This document shows, in pieces, positions 1 to 9,015 of a DNA stretch of 64,000 nt (the first letter of the stretch is position 1; the number at the start of each line of letters is the position of its first letter). This stretch comes from Sphingomonas hengshuiensis (GTDB lineage: Bacteria; Pseudomonadota; Alphaproteobacteria; Sphingomonadales; Sphingomonadaceae). The position numbers and the translations under genes were made by a program. The stretch spans positions 2,294,001 to 2,358,000 of the forward strand of contig NZ_CP010836.1 of assembly GCF_000935025.1 (NCBI RefSeq), read 5' to 3'. The notes below the pieces were generated by a model, which made no database searches, had not been told where the DNA came from, and saw only the letters and a list, made by a program, of their open reading frames with translations.

Positions 1-1
1 T

Positions 2-370
2 ATCGTGGGCCGCGCCAAGGACATGATCATCATCAACGGCCGCAACCACTGGCCGCAGGATATCGAATGGGCCGTGGAGCAGCTCCCTGGCTTCAAGCAG
101 GGCGACATCGCCGCCTTCGCGATCACCACGCCGGGCGGCGAAGAGACGCCCGCAGTGCTCGTCCAGTGCCGCACCTCGGACGAGAGCGAGCGCGTCCGCC
201 TGCGCAACGAAATCCGTGAGCGCGTCCGCTCGGTCACGGGCATGAACTGCGTGATCGAACTGGTGCCTCCGCGCACGCTGCCGCGCACCAGCTCGGGCAA
301 GCTCAGCCGGGCCAAGGCGCGCAACCTGTACCTGACCGGCGAGATCAAGCCCTACGATATCGCGGCCTGA
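2..370 (+). CDS. Acyl-AMP/acyl-CoA ligase, C-terminal fragment (gene begins before the window)
   Basis: The reading frame is open to the window edge, so only about the last 122 residues are present. They match the C-terminal lid subdomain of the adenylate-forming family: a GRAKDMIIINGRNHWPQDIE segment, as in fatty-acyl-AMP ligases of the FadD/FAAL type, and near the end a TSSGKLSR motif whose Lys is the usual catalytic lysine of the adenylation half-reaction. Such enzymes activate carboxylic acids with ATP, either for CoA transfer or for loading onto carrier proteins. The preceding codons (Ile, then Val encoded by GTG at position 5) continue the motif, so the GTG is not a real start. Whether it is a CoA ligase or an AMP ligase cannot be settled without the N-terminal part. 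Confidence 0.9.
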   Translation: MVGRAKDMIIINGRNHWPQDIEWAVEQLPGFKQGDIAAFAITTPGGEETPAVLVQCRTSDESERVRLRNEIRERVRSVTGMNCVIELVPPRTLPRTSSGKLSRAKARNLYLTGEIKPYDIAA

Positions 371-377
371 ACGCGTC

Positions 378-411
378 CGGGCGGAGCGGCCAAATATTGT
401 CGTTCCGCCCG
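378..411. other. Hairpin after the ligase gene
   Basis: CGGGCGGA at 378-385 pairs perfectly with TCCGCCCG at 404-411 around an 18-nt loop. It lies directly after the ligase stop. There is no T-run, so it is a weak terminator candidate or an mRNA-end hairpin. Confidence 0.4.
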
Positions 412-455
412 CGAACCTAACCTCTCGCTAACCTGCCCCGGCTATCGTCGGCGCC

Positions 456-2813
456 GTGACACGGCAGACGTCCTCGCAATTTGCCCGCCCGCGCATCGAT
501 GCCCGCGCATTGCTGGGGCTGTACGATCCCGCGGATACCACCGATTGGGGCCCGATCCGTGCCGCGCAGCTGCACGCCGGGCGCCAGCTCGCGCTGTTCA
601 TGCTCGCCGCCAATCTGGTCGGCGCGTCGCTGATCACGCTCGTCCTCGCCCCCGTCGCCCCGCTCTGGGCGCTGGCGAGCTGGGGCGCGGTCGCCGCCGC
701 AGTCGCGTGCGCCGTCGCGTTTCGCCGGCTGTCGAAGCGCCACCGCACCGCGATCAGCGCGCCGCTGGGCGACGTTCGCGACACACTTCTGGACGGCATT
801 GCATTGGGCGCGGTGTGGTCGATCCCGCCGCTCGGCTTCGGCCATCTGGCGAACACGGACATCGTGCTGGGGCTTTGGACGATCCTGTCGCTGCTGATGA
901 CGGCCTCTGCCGTCGCGATGGCCGCGCTCCCGCTGGCGACGATCCTGTTCGTGGGGATCGTCGGCACCTCGGTGACGGCGATGCTCGCGCTTGCCGGCGC
1001 GCCCGTCCTGGCCGGCGCGGCGGCGCTGTTCACGGTGCTGCTCGGGATCGCCACCTTTGGCCGCGGCAAGGCATTGGTCGTCATCCGCGCCGGCGAGATC
1101 GCGATCGCCGAGCGCGACGAGACCGTCAGCCTGTTGCTGCGCGAGACCGAAGACGCCGGCGCCGACTGGCTGTGGGAGATCGACGCGCAACGCCGCGTCA
1201 GCCGCGCCAATCCGCGCTTCGCGCTGTCGCTGGGCATCGATCCGAAGCAGATGAACGGCATGCCCTTCCTCCAGGTGCTCGCCGGCCCGACCTGGGAAGG
1301 CGGCGATTTCGCCCCCGGCCTGCGCGACCTCGCCGACACGCTGCGCAAGCGCGAGGCGTTTCGCGACCTGCGGCTCCCGGTGATCGTCGAGGGCGAGGAG
1401 CGCTGGTGGGAGATGTCGGCCTCGCCGCGCCACGACGAAAAGGGAATTTTTATCGGGTTTCGCGGCGTTGGCTCCGACATCACCGAAGCGCGCCGTTCCA
1501 CCGACAAGATCCACCGGATGGCGCGGTTCGACGGCCTCACCGGGCTCCCCAACCGGCTGCTGATCAACGAGACGCTGGCGCAGGCGATGGCCGATGCCGA
1601 GAAATGGAGCGCGCGCTGCGCCTTCATGATGATCGACCTGGATCGGTTCAAGGCGGTCAACGACACGCTGGGCCATCCGATCGGCGACCGGTTGCTCGGC
1701 CGCGTCTCCGAACGGCTCAAGACGCTGATGTCGGACAATGAGATGATCGGGCGGCTCGGCGGCGATGAATTCGCAGTGGTGGTTCACGACGCCACCGATA
1801 CCGCGCGTACCGAGCGGCTGGCGCAGACGATCATCGATACCCTGTCCAAGCCCTATGAAGTCGACCAGCATACGTTGTACATCGGCTGCTCGGTCGGGCT
1901 GGCGATCGGGCCGCGCGACGGGCGCACCGCGGAGATGCTGATTCGCTCGGCCGATCTCGCTTTGTATCGCTCGAAGGATGCCGGCGGCGGCGTATTCCAC
2001 ACCTATGAGCCCCAGCTCCACATGGCGGCCGAAGAACGCCGCGTGCTCGAGATCGCGCTGCGCAATGCCGTCGAAATCGGCCAGTTCCATCTACATTATC
2101 AGCCGGTGGTCAGCGCGAGCGACGGCGCGCTGACGGGGTTCGAGGCGCTGCTGCGATGGACGCACCCCGAAATGGGCCCGATTTCCCCGGCCAAGTTCGT
2201 GCCGCTGGCGGAGGATGCCCGGCTGATCGCGCCGATCGGCGAGTGGGTGCTGCGCACCGCCTGCGCCGAGGCCGCGCTCTGGGACCTGCCGATGCGCGTT
2301 GCCGTGAACGTCAGCCCCGAGCAGCTCTACAACCCCGCCTTTGTTGGCATCGTCGCCCGCGCGCTCGCCGACTCGGGGCTCCCGCCCGACCGGCTCGAGC
2401 TCGAAATGACCGAAAGCGTGTTCATGCGCGAAGGCACCGCGGCGGTGCAGGTGCTCGAAAAGATCCTCGGCCTCGGCATCCGGCTCAGCCTTGACGATTT
2501 CGGGACCGGCTATTCGTCGCTGGGCTATCTGGCGCGGACGCGATTCAGCACGATCAAGATCGACCGCAGCTTCGTCCAGAGCGCGTCGCGGGGCGCGAAG
2601 GAAGCGACGGCGATCATCCGCGCGGTAGTCGCGCTCGCGCAGAGCCTGGAGATGGCCACCACTGCCGAGGGCGTCGAGACCGAGGAGGAGTATCAGCTGG
2701 TCCGAACGCTGGGCTGCACCAAGATCCAGGGCTATTATTTCAGCCGCCCGCTTCCCCTCCAAGAGGCGCGCGCGCTCACGATGCGCCCGGTAACCGGCAG
2801 CGTCGCCGCCTGA
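456..2813 (+). CDS. Membrane-anchored PAS-GGDEF-EAL protein (cyclic-di-GMP turnover)
   Basis: This 785-residue protein has a multi-pass hydrophobic N-terminal region (about residues 45-215), a PAS-like sensory segment (about 225-345, containing WLWEIDAQRRV), a diguanylate cyclase domain with an intact GGDEF motif at residues 435-439, and a phosphodiesterase domain with an intact EAL motif at 563-565. Further EAL-domain signatures are NVSPEQL, ELEMTES, DDFGTGYSS and TAEGVET. Both catalytic signatures look complete, so it could make and degrade cyclic-di-GMP; which activity dominates cannot be read from sequence. The start used is a GTG at 456 without a clear Shine-Dalgarno sequence, so the N-terminus is uncertain. 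No operon partner is visible. Confidence 0.93.
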   Translation: MTRQTSSQFARPRIDARALLGLYDPADTTDWGPIRAAQLHAGRQLALFMLAANLVGASLITLVLAPVAPLWALASWGAVAAAVACAVAFRRLSKRHRTAISAPLGDVRDTLLDGIALGAVWSIPPLGFGHLANTDIVLGLWTILSLLMTASAVAMAALPLATILFVGIVGTSVTAMLALAGAPVLAGAAALFTVLLGIATFGRGKALVVIRAGEIAIAERDETVSLLLRETEDAGADWLWEIDAQRRVSRANPRFALSLGIDPKQMNGMPFLQVLAGPTWEGGDFAPGLRDLADTLRKREAFRDLRLPVIVEGEERWWEMSASPRHDEKGIFIGFRGVGSDITEARRSTDKIHRMARFDGLTGLPNRLLINETLAQAMADAEKWSARCAFMMIDLDRFKAVNDTLGHPIGDRLLGRVSERLKTLMSDNEMIGRLGGDEFAVVVHDATDTARTERLAQTIIDTLSKPYEVDQHTLYIGCSVGLAIGPRDGRTAEMLIRSADLALYRSKDAGGGVFHTYEPQLHMAAEERRVLEIALRNAVEIGQFHLHYQPVVSASDGALTGFEALLRWTHPEMGPISPAKFVPLAEDARLIAPIGEWVLRTACAEAALWDLPMRVAVNVSPEQLYNPAFVGIVARALADSGLPPDRLELEMTESVFMREGTAAVQVLEKILGLGIRLSLDDFGTGYSSLGYLARTRFSTIKIDRSFVQSASRGAKEATAIIRAVVALAQSLEMATTAEGVETEEEYQLVRTLGCTKIQGYYFSRPLPLQEARALTMRPVTGSVAA

Positions 2814-2831
2814 CCCAGCGCACGCGCCGGC

Positions 2832-3155
2832 TCAACCCTCGCGCAGCAGCCGCAGGTCGGCAGCGCGAACCCGGACGATATCGCCCTCGGCGCCTCCCCG
2901 ACCAATCACCCGCAGCGCCGCGAGCTGGATGCGGTGCATGTGATGGTTGAGGATGCTGTCCACGATCTGGCCCGAGCGCAGCGAATGCCCCGATAGCGCC
3001 GCAAGCGTGGACAGCGCGATGCGGACCCGCCACTCGCGCCGATCGACCGTCGCCATCGCGAACTCGACCAGGCTTTCCGGTGCGAGCGGGACGATTTCCG
3101 GCGGCGCGGCGCGCGCCGAGCCGGGGTCGATAACGTTGTGAAGCACTTTTTCCAC
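2832..3155 (-). CDS. Small hypothetical protein (107 aa)
   Basis: This is an open frame starting at GTG and lying 57 nt downstream of the tandem winged-helix gene on the same strand, so the two may be co-transcribed. The product is helical-looking with a central stretch around LSTLAALSGHSLRSGQI and no signal peptide or membrane segment. I do not recognise a family. Support is limited to position, strand and amino-acid composition; no strong ribosome-binding site precedes the GTG, and an internal start is possible. It ends 18 nt from the convergent GGDEF-EAL gene. Confidence 0.45.
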   Translation of the reverse strand: MEKVLHNVIDPGSARAAPPEIVPLAPESLVEFAMATVDRREWRVRIALSTLAALSGHSLRSGQIVDSILNHHMHRIQLAALRVIGRGGAEGDIVRVRAADLRLLREG

Positions 3156-3212
3156 CAGGAGCTGCGATCCGCCCCCGTCTTCGCACCGCCGCGCGCGCTG
3201 GCAACCGCGGTG

Positions 3213-4196
3213 CTACCCGTTTTGACGCTCGGTAGGCACCTGTCGCGATTTTGTGGCCGTTCGGGGCGTCCGCCCGAATCGCACGGGGTCCGGGCTTCCC
3301 TTCAGATAGGCGCTGCCCGGGTCGTCGAACGGAAATCCGGCAGCGGCGACTCGGTCCAGAACCCGCCGGATATTGCCGTGGCTCTCGGTGCTCGTCGCGA
3401 CCGAGTCCGGCAGGTTGAGCCAGTCCTGCGAAAACACCAGGCCTTCGCGGCGACGCACGATACGACCCGCCGCGATCAGCGCCGCGATCTTGCGGCGCAC
3501 GGTGCTTTCGGGGATGCCCAGCACGCGGCCCAGCACGCTGGCGCGGACCGGCAAATGGTACGTCTCCGGCACGCGGCTCGTCTGGTCGGCATAGCGCGTC
3601 GCGAGCACCGGGTCGCACGCATAGTCGCGCGTGTTCGCCGACACGATCGTCGAGTAGATCGTCAGTTCGCTCCAATCCTGATACAAATCGCGATTGCTGT
3701 GCGTGACCGCCAGCATCAGGTCGATCGCGGCCTGCACCCCGCGCTGGGGCAGATAGGCGATGTCGCGGCGCTGGCGCGGAAGCGGAATGCCGAGCGTGTC
3801 GAGATCCTCGACGAACCGAACGAAATGATCGTGCGTCGCCGCGGTCAGCGCCGGCATCGGCGGCAACGCCACGCTGTCCGGCGAGACGATGAAGCCGTCC
3901 GGAGTGCGCAGGCACAGCCCACGCTCCGTGAGCGCAATGACGTGCCGCCGCACGGTTTCATACGGCCGCGCGAGCGAACCGGCCAGCGCGTGCATCGAGA
4001 TCGGCACGGCTTGCGCGCCCGCATAGCCGACCGTCCCCGCCATCGACTGGCGCGCGATCAGCGTGAAGATCACGAATCGGTCCAGGTCCCCGTCGAACGC
4101 GCGGACTCCGTGGGCAACGATTCCGGTCTGCATCCGCGCCAGCAGGCGCGTCATCAAGCGTATCGGAGGCAGTTTCGCCTCCCCCTTCAGCGTCAT
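3213..4196 (-). CDS. Tandem winged-helix DNA-binding protein (putative transcription regulator)
   Basis: I chose the ATG at 4196, preceded by a GAGGA-like box about 12 nt away. An upstream frame to 4415 exists, but its N-terminal sequence (Arg/Pro/Cys-rich) does not look like protein. The roughly 327-residue product contains two helix-turn-helix stretches: one in the first half (SMHALAGSLARPYETVRRHV, then a wing ending LRTPDGFIV) and one in the second (VLGRVLGIPESTVRRKIAAL, then RIVRREGLVFS). Between them is a helical region with Trp, Tyr and His residues. The repeated wHTH layout resembles GntR/MarR-type DNA readers, but I cannot name a family. It may control the neighbouring GGDEF-EAL gene; that is inference from proximity only. 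Confidence 0.7.
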   Translation of the reverse strand: MTLKGEAKLPPIRLMTRLLARMQTGIVAHGVRAFDGDLDRFVIFTLIARQSMAGTVGYAGAQAVPISMHALAGSLARPYETVRRHVIALTERGLCLRTPDGFIVSPDSVALPPMPALTAATHDHFVRFVEDLDTLGIPLPRQRRDIAYLPQRGVQAAIDLMLAVTHSNRDLYQDWSELTIYSTIVSANTRDYACDPVLATRYADQTSRVPETYHLPVRASVLGRVLGIPESTVRRKIAALIAAGRIVRRREGLVFSQDWLNLPDSVATSTESHGNIRRVLDRVAAAGFPFDDPGSAYLKGSPDPVRFGRTPRTATKSRQVPTERQNG

Positions 4197-4432
4197 GGGC
4201 GACACATCGTCCTCTACTCGCCGCCATCGCGCGTCTTCCTTGCATAGGGCCCGGAAGATGCGAGTCTCGCGACGGGCAGCGATTATGCGGGAGCCGACGC
4301 GCAACTGCAACATTGGCCGGCATGGCGCCGAGGGGCGAGGCGCGGCTGCTTGTACCAAAACGGGTCCGGTAAATGTCCCGCATCGCGGGTCTTGCTTTCT
4401 GACCGGGCGGGCCATACTAGCCTGTCCCGCGT

Positions 4433-4509
4433 AGGGGCGTAGCTCAGTTGGTTAGAGCGTCGGTCTCCAAAACCGAAGGCCCTCGGTTCGAATCCGAGCG
4501 CCCCTGCCA
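4433..4509 (+). tRNA. tRNA-Trp (anticodon CCA)
   Basis: A full cloverleaf is visible. The 7-bp acceptor stem is AGGGGCG/CGCCCCT and the D arm is GCTCAGTTGGTTAGAGC. The anticodon stem TCGGT/ACCGA has loop CTCCAAA, giving anticodon CCA. The T arm is CTCGG-TTCGAAT-CCGAG. The discriminator G is followed by an encoded CCA at 4507-4509. The gene is not followed here by secE/nusG; instead a convergent transporter gene ends 65 nt away. Confidence 0.97.
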
Positions 4510-4573
4510 TTTCGGACCCATGGTGTTTTTGCTGCGCCGCCTGTCTTCGCCGGCGGCGTCCCTGGCCCGCATA

Positions 4574-5887
4574 TCAGGCGTGCGCGGCTCGTAACGCACG
4601 GGGAAGCAGGAACAGCATCGTCGCGGCGATCATGCCGCCGATGCTCATCGCCAAGGACACCGTGAGGAGCGTGCTGCCGCTCGCGAAAAGGGCGCCGGCG
4701 ACCACGGGCCCGATCGCCGATCCGCCGCGGCCGATCCCGATGACGAAGCCGGTCCCGCTCGCCCTTAGCGCCGCGGGATAGGCCTGCGCCAGGATCGGAT
4801 ACATGCCGACTACGCCCGCATTGATGAAGAAGGCCGCCAGCGCCGCCGACACCGAGAGCTTGAGAAGATCGTGGAAGCCGAGTCCGAATAGGGAGATGGC
4901 CGCTACTCCGGCCAGCATTGCCGCGATGACCAGCGGCCGCAGTGCGTAGCGCTGCGCCGCGAGCCCGATCGCGACGGCTCCGGCCAGATTGCCGACATTG
5001 GCGGCAACCAGAACGCGACCGGCCGAGGCCTGGTCGAAGCCCATGTCGACCACGATCTTCGGGATCCATTTCTGGACATAATAGAAAAACATGATCTGCG
5101 CGAAATAGGCGACGGTGAGCAGCGCCGTTATGCCGGCGTAGCGTCGAGAGAACAACGTCAGTAGCGACGGCTTCTCGATGTGCGCGGGCGGCGGAGGCAG
5201 ATGCTCGATCGCCGGGCGGGCAAGGCGGGCCAGGGTCGCGTTCACGCGCGTCACGGCATCCGGTCGCCGCCGCGCGATCAGCGAGTCGATCGACTCCGGG
5301 AGCAGTAAATAGGCCAGCGGCAGCGCCACGCAGGTTGCGATCGCGCCGAAGAGGAACACCGAACGCCAGTCGCCGGTGCCCGCCAGCAGCGCCGATGCGA
5401 CCAGCCCGCCAAGGATCGCGCCGGTCGAATATCCCGCGATGTTGAGCGACACGTTCAGCCCGCGACGACGGTCGTTCGAGAATTCAGCGACCATCGCGCT
5501 GGTCGAGGAGAGCATCCCGCCAATGCCCAGCCCGGTGAACAGCCGAGCCGCGGACAGCAGCTGGATATCCCCCGCACCCCAGGCAGCGATCATGCCGATC
5601 GCCATCACCACCAGGCAACCGAGGATCGTCGGGCGTCGGCCGATGCGATCGGCGACGTTGCCGATCAACACCGATCCCACCGCCATCCCGAACAGCTCCA
5701 TCGACAGCAGCAGGCCAAGCATCGCCTTGTCGATCCCCCATTCCAGCGCGATACCGGGCGCCGCAAAGCTGATCGCCAGCACATCGAATCCGTCGAGAGC
5801 GTTGAGCGCGATGCACATGGCGACCACCGCAATCTGCGCGGCGCGCATGGGTTCGGCGGCGATCGCCGCGCGGGGATCCTGCGTCAT
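4574..5887 (-). CDS. MFS transporter, aromatic acid:H+ symporter (AAHS) type
   Basis: This 437-residue protein has about 12 transmembrane segments. The first carries ALDGFDVLAISFAAP, matching the DGxD pattern in helix 1 of AAHS carriers (PcaK/BenK-like). The loop 2-3 motif GNVADRIGRRP is the classic MFS signature. It is expected in the inner membrane, importing an aromatic or similar carboxylate with protons. It is the last gene of a minus-strand series after IclR, SDR and aldehyde dehydrogenase genes, consistent with uptake of that pathway's substrate. The exact substrate cannot be inferred. ATG start at 5887, 52 nt after the IclR gene. Confidence 0.9.
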   Translation of the reverse strand: MTQDPRAAIAAEPMRAAQIAVVAMCIALNALDGFDVLAISFAAPGIALEWGIDKAMLGLLLSMELFGMAVGSVLIGNVADRIGRRPTILGCLVVMAIGMIAAWGAGDIQLLSAARLFTGLGIGGMLSSTSAMVAEFSNDRRRGLNVSLNIAGYSTGAILGGLVASALLAGTGDWRSVFLFGAIATCVALPLAYLLLPESIDSLIARRRPDAVTRVNATLARLARPAIEHLPPPPAHIEKPSLLTLFSRRYAGITALLTVAYFAQIMFFYYVQKWIPKIVVDMGFDQASAGRVLVAANVGNLAGAVAIGLAAQRYALRPLVIAAMLAGVAAISLFGLGFHDLLKLSVSAALAAFFINAGVVGMYPILAQAYPAALRASGTGFVIGIGRGGSAIGPVVAGALFASGSTLLTVSLAMSIGGMIAATMLFLLPRALRAAHA

Positions 5888-5904
5888 GGGGCTCCTCTTG
5901 TGTT

Positions 5905-5926
5905 CGGCCCGCGCCGCTTCGGGCCG
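5905..5926. other. Small hairpin between the IclR and MFS genes
   Basis: CGGCCCG at 5905-5911 pairs with CGGGCCG at 5920-5926. It is an intercistronic hairpin without a T-run, probably affecting mRNA processing or stability if functional. Confidence 0.3.
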
Positions 5927-5939
5927 GGCCGATAGGCAT

Positions 5940-6674
5940 TCAGCGCGAGGCGGCGAGCGCCTTCAGGCGGCGGTGCAGCAGCGCCGCGGTCTCGGCCCGC
6001 CGCTCGAGGCAGCGCGATACCGGCCCGACCACCACGATCGACAGCCGCCGCCCGGTATAGGGCATGGGAAGCGCGACGCCGGCGAGATCGGGGGTATATT
6101 CGGCATTGCTCTGATGCCAGCCGCGCGCCTCCGCCTCGGCCAGCTCGGCCTCGACGCGTGCCGCGGTCATTGGCGTGGTCGCCGAATAGCCGGTGAAGTC
6201 GATGCGGCGGTACAATGTCTGGCGTTCCTCCGCGCTCATCTGCGCGAGCAGCGCGCGTCCCGCCGAGCTGGCATGGATCGGGACCCGATCGCCGACGCGC
6301 GCGAAATAGCGGACCGGCTGGCGCGATTCCGCCACGTCGACGAACATCGCATGGGTCCCGGCCGGGGCCGAGATCGCCACTGTCTCGCCGCTCTCCTGCA
6401 TCACGTCGCGGATCAGCGGCCCGAGTTCCGCCGGCAGCGGATCGGCCTGCGACACCTTCTCCGCCAGTTCGAGCCAGCGCGGGCTGGGATAATGGCCGCC
6501 GCGCGGCAGCGGCTCGTAGAGATAGCCCATCGACGCCAGCGTACCGACCAGCTTGAACGTGCTCGAACGCGGCCAGCCGAGCGCATCGGCGATCTCGGAG
6601 GCGTTGGCGGGCCGCTGGCGTTCGGCGAAGAATTCGAGGATCTGCAGCGCATTGGCCGCCTGGCGAACGATCAT
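5940..6674 (-). CDS. IclR-family transcriptional regulator
   Basis: The N-terminal winged helix (AANALQILEFFAERQRPANA, then EIADALGWPRSSTFKLVGTL) is followed by an IclR effector-binding domain containing the segments HAMFVDVAES, PIHASSAGRALLA and GVALPMPYTGR. I used the ATG at 6674 because IclR proteins normally begin shortly before the helix; an in-frame ATG at 6725 adds 17 residues of unlikely sequence. IclR proteins typically control catabolic operons for aromatic or short carboxylic acids in response to a small-molecule ligand. The gene lies between the transporter and SDR genes and is the obvious local regulator. A GGAC-N6-GTCC palindrome in the 9.03-kb divergent promoter is a candidate binding site (inference). 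Confidence 0.9.
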   Translation of the reverse strand: MIVRQAANALQILEFFAERQRPANASEIADALGWPRSSTFKLVGTLASMGYLYEPLPRGGHYPSPRWLELAEKVSQADPLPAELGPLIRDVMQESGETVAISAPAGTHAMFVDVAESRQPVRYFARVGDRVPIHASSAGRALLAQMSAEERQTLYRRIDFTGYSATTPMTAARVEAELAEAEARGWHQSNAEYTPDLAGVALPMPYTGRRLSIVVVGPVSRCLERRAETAALLHRRLKALAASR

Positions 6675-6746
6675 GGTTCGAGTTGTATGGCCTAAGCGCG
6701 GCCCCGGCAACAGCGTCGCGCGCACCTGCCTGGGACCTGCGCATCG

Positions 6747-7511
6747 TCAGCGCGCCGTGAAGCCGCCATCGACCGGCAATGCCACGCCGGTGACGAAGCT
6801 TGCCTCGTCCGAGGCGAGCCACAGCACGGCGTCGGCCACCTCGCCCGGCTTGACCAGTCGCCCCAGCGGCACTGCGGCGACGATCCTGGCTTCGTTGGCG
6901 GCGGCCTCGGCAGGATCGCCGCTGCGGCCGGTGAAACCCAGCTTCATCGGCGTGTCGGTGAGCCCCGGGCACACCACGTTGACCCGGATATTGTCGGGCG
7001 CCAGCGCCAGCGCCAGCGATTTGGCGAGGCCGACCACCCCCCATTTCGCCGCCGAGTAGATCGGGCTCATCATCGAGCCGACCAGCCCGGAGATCGACGA
7101 AGTGAAGATGATCGCGCCGCCGCCGCGGGCGCGCATGTGCGGCGCGACCTGCCCGGCGCCAAGAACGGCGGAGGTGATATTGAGGTCGATCGCCTTTTGA
7201 TAGGCGACGAGATCGAGAGTCTCGACCGAAGCCGGTCCGGGCATCCCGGCATGCGCCCAGAGGATATCGGCACCGCCGAGCGCCGCCACTGCCTGGTCGA
7301 TGCTGCCGCGCGCGCCCTCGGGTGTCGAGAGGTCGGCGGCGATCGGAGTGATACGGTCGGCCCCGAATTCGGCGACGAGCGCGTCGAGCGCCGCCGGATC
7401 GATGTCGATCGCTGCGACCTGCGCGCCTTCGCGCACGAAACGCTCGACCCCTGCCCGGCCCATGCCCGAAGCCGCCGCGGTGACGATCGCCAGCCTGCCC
7501 TGAAGGCGCAT
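6747..7511 (-). CDS. Short-chain dehydrogenase/reductase (SDR)
   Basis: This is a Rossmann-fold oxidoreductase of about 254 residues. The cofactor motif is AAASGMGRAG (variant TGxxxGxG), and an acidic AIDIDP after strand 2 favours NAD(H). The catalytic Ser lies in SSISGLVGS and the Tyr-Lys pair in YSAAK. The C-terminus carries the usual VTGVALPVDGG. The ATG at 7511 has an AAGGAG box 9 nt upstream and does not overlap the preceding aldehyde dehydrogenase, so I prefer it to the upstream frame start at 7532. Expected to oxidise an alcohol (or reduce a ketone) in the same pathway as the aldehyde dehydrogenase. Confidence 0.92.
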   Translation of the reverse strand: MRLQGRLAIVTAAASGMGRAGVERFVREGAQVAAIDIDPAALDALVAEFGADRITPIAADLSTPEGARGSIDQAVAALGGADILWAHAGMPGPASVETLDLVAYQKAIDLNITSAVLGAGQVAPHMRARGGGAIIFTSSISGLVGSMMSPIYSAAKWGVVGLAKSLALALAPDNIRVNVVCPGLTDTPMKLGFTGRSGDPAEAAANEARIVAAVPLGRLVKPGEVADAVLWLASDEASFVTGVALPVDGGFTAR

Positions 7512-7521
7512 TCTACTCTCC

Positions 7522-9000
7522 TTAATTCGCAAAGGGATCGGCGAACTTGCCGGTGGTGGAGATCACGGTCGTGCGCGTCTCCAGATAGGAATCGAGCGCC
7601 TCGACGCCGTTCTCGCGGCCCCAGCCGCTGGTCTTGACCCCGCCATAGGGCGTGGACCAGCGGATGTAGCGATAGGTGTTGACCCAGACCATGCCGGCTT
7701 CGATCCGGTTGGCGACGCGGTGGGCGCGCCCGACATCGCCGGTCCACAACCCCGCAGCGAGGCCGTAAGGCGTGCCATTGGCGATCGCCACCGCCTCGTC
7801 CTCGCCGTCGAACGGGATGATCGCCGCGACGGGGCCGAAAATCTCCTCCTGCGCGATCCGCATCTGCGGTGCCACGCCGGCGAACACCGTGGGTTCGACG
7901 AAATAGCCGCCGGCAAAACCCTCGCGGTCGATACGCCCGCCGCCAGCGACCAATTCAGCTCCCTCGTCGCGGCCGATATCGACATAAGACAGCGTCTTGG
8001 CGAGCTGCTCGGCATGCGCCTGCGGGCCCATATGCGTGGCCGGGTCCATCTGGTTGCCGACGCGGACGCGGCCTGCGTTGCGGCGGAACGCCTCGACGAC
8101 GCGGTCATAGACCGGGCGCTCGACGAGCACGCGGCTGCCGAGCGCGCAGCTCTGGCCGCACAATGCCCAGGCGGAGCCGGTGGCCGCGTTGACTGCATTC
8201 TCGATATCGGCGTCCGCAAAGATGATATGCGGCGCCTTGCCGCCAAGCTCGAAGCTGAAGCGCTTGAGCGTGTCGGCGCCGGTCTTGAGGATCGTCTTGG
8301 CGGTCGCGCCCTCACCGGTGAAGGCGATCTTGTCGACGTCGGGATGGGCGACGAGACGCGCGCCGGCGACAGGACCATCCCCAGGGACGACATTGACCAC
8401 GCCGGGCGGAAATCCGGCCTGCTCGAACAAATGCGCGAGCGCCAGCGAGGAGGCCGGGGTCTGCTCGGCGGGCTTGAGGACGACGGTACACCCCGCCGCG
8501 AGCGCCGGCCCCAATTTCCACGTCGCCGCCATCAGCGGCACGTTCCACGGAGTGATCGTACCGACCACGCCGACCGGCAGCCGCGAGGTGAAGGCGTGGA
8601 CGCTGTCGTCCATCGGGATCGTCCGCCCATCCGCCTTGTCGGCGAGCGAGGCGAACCAGTGCCAATATTGCGGATGGAGCCCGATATCGCCGCGCGATTC
8701 GCGGATCGCGCGGCCATTGTCGCGCGACTCTACCTGCGCCAGCGCCTCGACCTGCGTGGCGTAAAGCTCCGCGAACTTGCGCAAGAGCCCTGCCCGCTCC
8801 CACGGCGCCATCTTACGCCACGGCCCCTCGAATGCAGCGCGCGCCGCGGCCACCGCGCGATCCACATCCCGCACACCGCCAAAAGCGACCTGCGTCCAAG
8901 GCTGGCCCGTCGCGGGGTCGATGCTGTCGCGCAGCCCACCGTCGATCGGCGCGACCCACTCGCCTCCGATGAACAGGCGATCGAAGCGGAACTCGGCCAT
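7522..9000 (-). CDS. NAD(P)-dependent aldehyde dehydrogenase
   Basis: A full-length ALDH-superfamily protein of about 492 residues. Visible signatures are TPWNVPLMAATWKLGPALAA (cofactor-binding Asn region), the catalytic Glu in FELGGKAP, the nucleophilic Cys in CGQSCALGSRVL, and QEEIFGPVAAIIPF with PYGLAAGLWT near the C-terminus. The ATG at 9000 is preceded by GAGAG at suitable spacing, and the decayed copy at 10.58 kb aligns from the same codon. Further in-frame starts at 9006 and 9015 are possible. It probably oxidises an aldehyde made by the SDR to the acid. First gene of the minus-strand catabolic series; divergent from the CoA-transferase gene. Confidence 0.94.
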   Translation of the reverse strand: MAEFRFDRLFIGGEWVAPIDGGLRDSIDPATGQPWTQVAFGGVRDVDRAVAAARAAFEGPWRKMAPWERAGLLRKFAELYATQVEALAQVESRDNGRAIRESRGDIGLHPQYWHWFASLADKADGRTIPMDDSVHAFTSRLPVGVVGTITPWNVPLMAATWKLGPALAAGCTVVLKPAEQTPASSLALAHLFEQAGFPPGVVNVVPGDGPVAGARLVAHPDVDKIAFTGEGATAKTILKTGADTLKRFSFELGGKAPHIIFADADIENAVNAATGSAWALCGQSCALGSRVLVERPVYDRVVEAFRRNAGRVRVGNQMDPATHMGPQAHAEQLAKTLSYVDIGRDEGAELVAGGGRIDREGFAGGYFVEPTVFAGVAPQMRIAQEEIFGPVAAIIPFDGEDEAVAIANGTPYGLAAGLWTGDVGRAHRVANRIEAGMVWVNTYRYIRWSTPYGGVKTSGWGRENGVEALDSYLETRTTVISTTGKFADPFAN

Positions 9001-9015
9001 CGACATCTCTCTCAC

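Noticed and set aside
417..2090. A 557-residue minus-strand frame over the GGDEF-EAL gene
   Set aside because: No domains; His/Arg/Gln-rich shadow composition. The + strand has GGDEF and EAL motifs.
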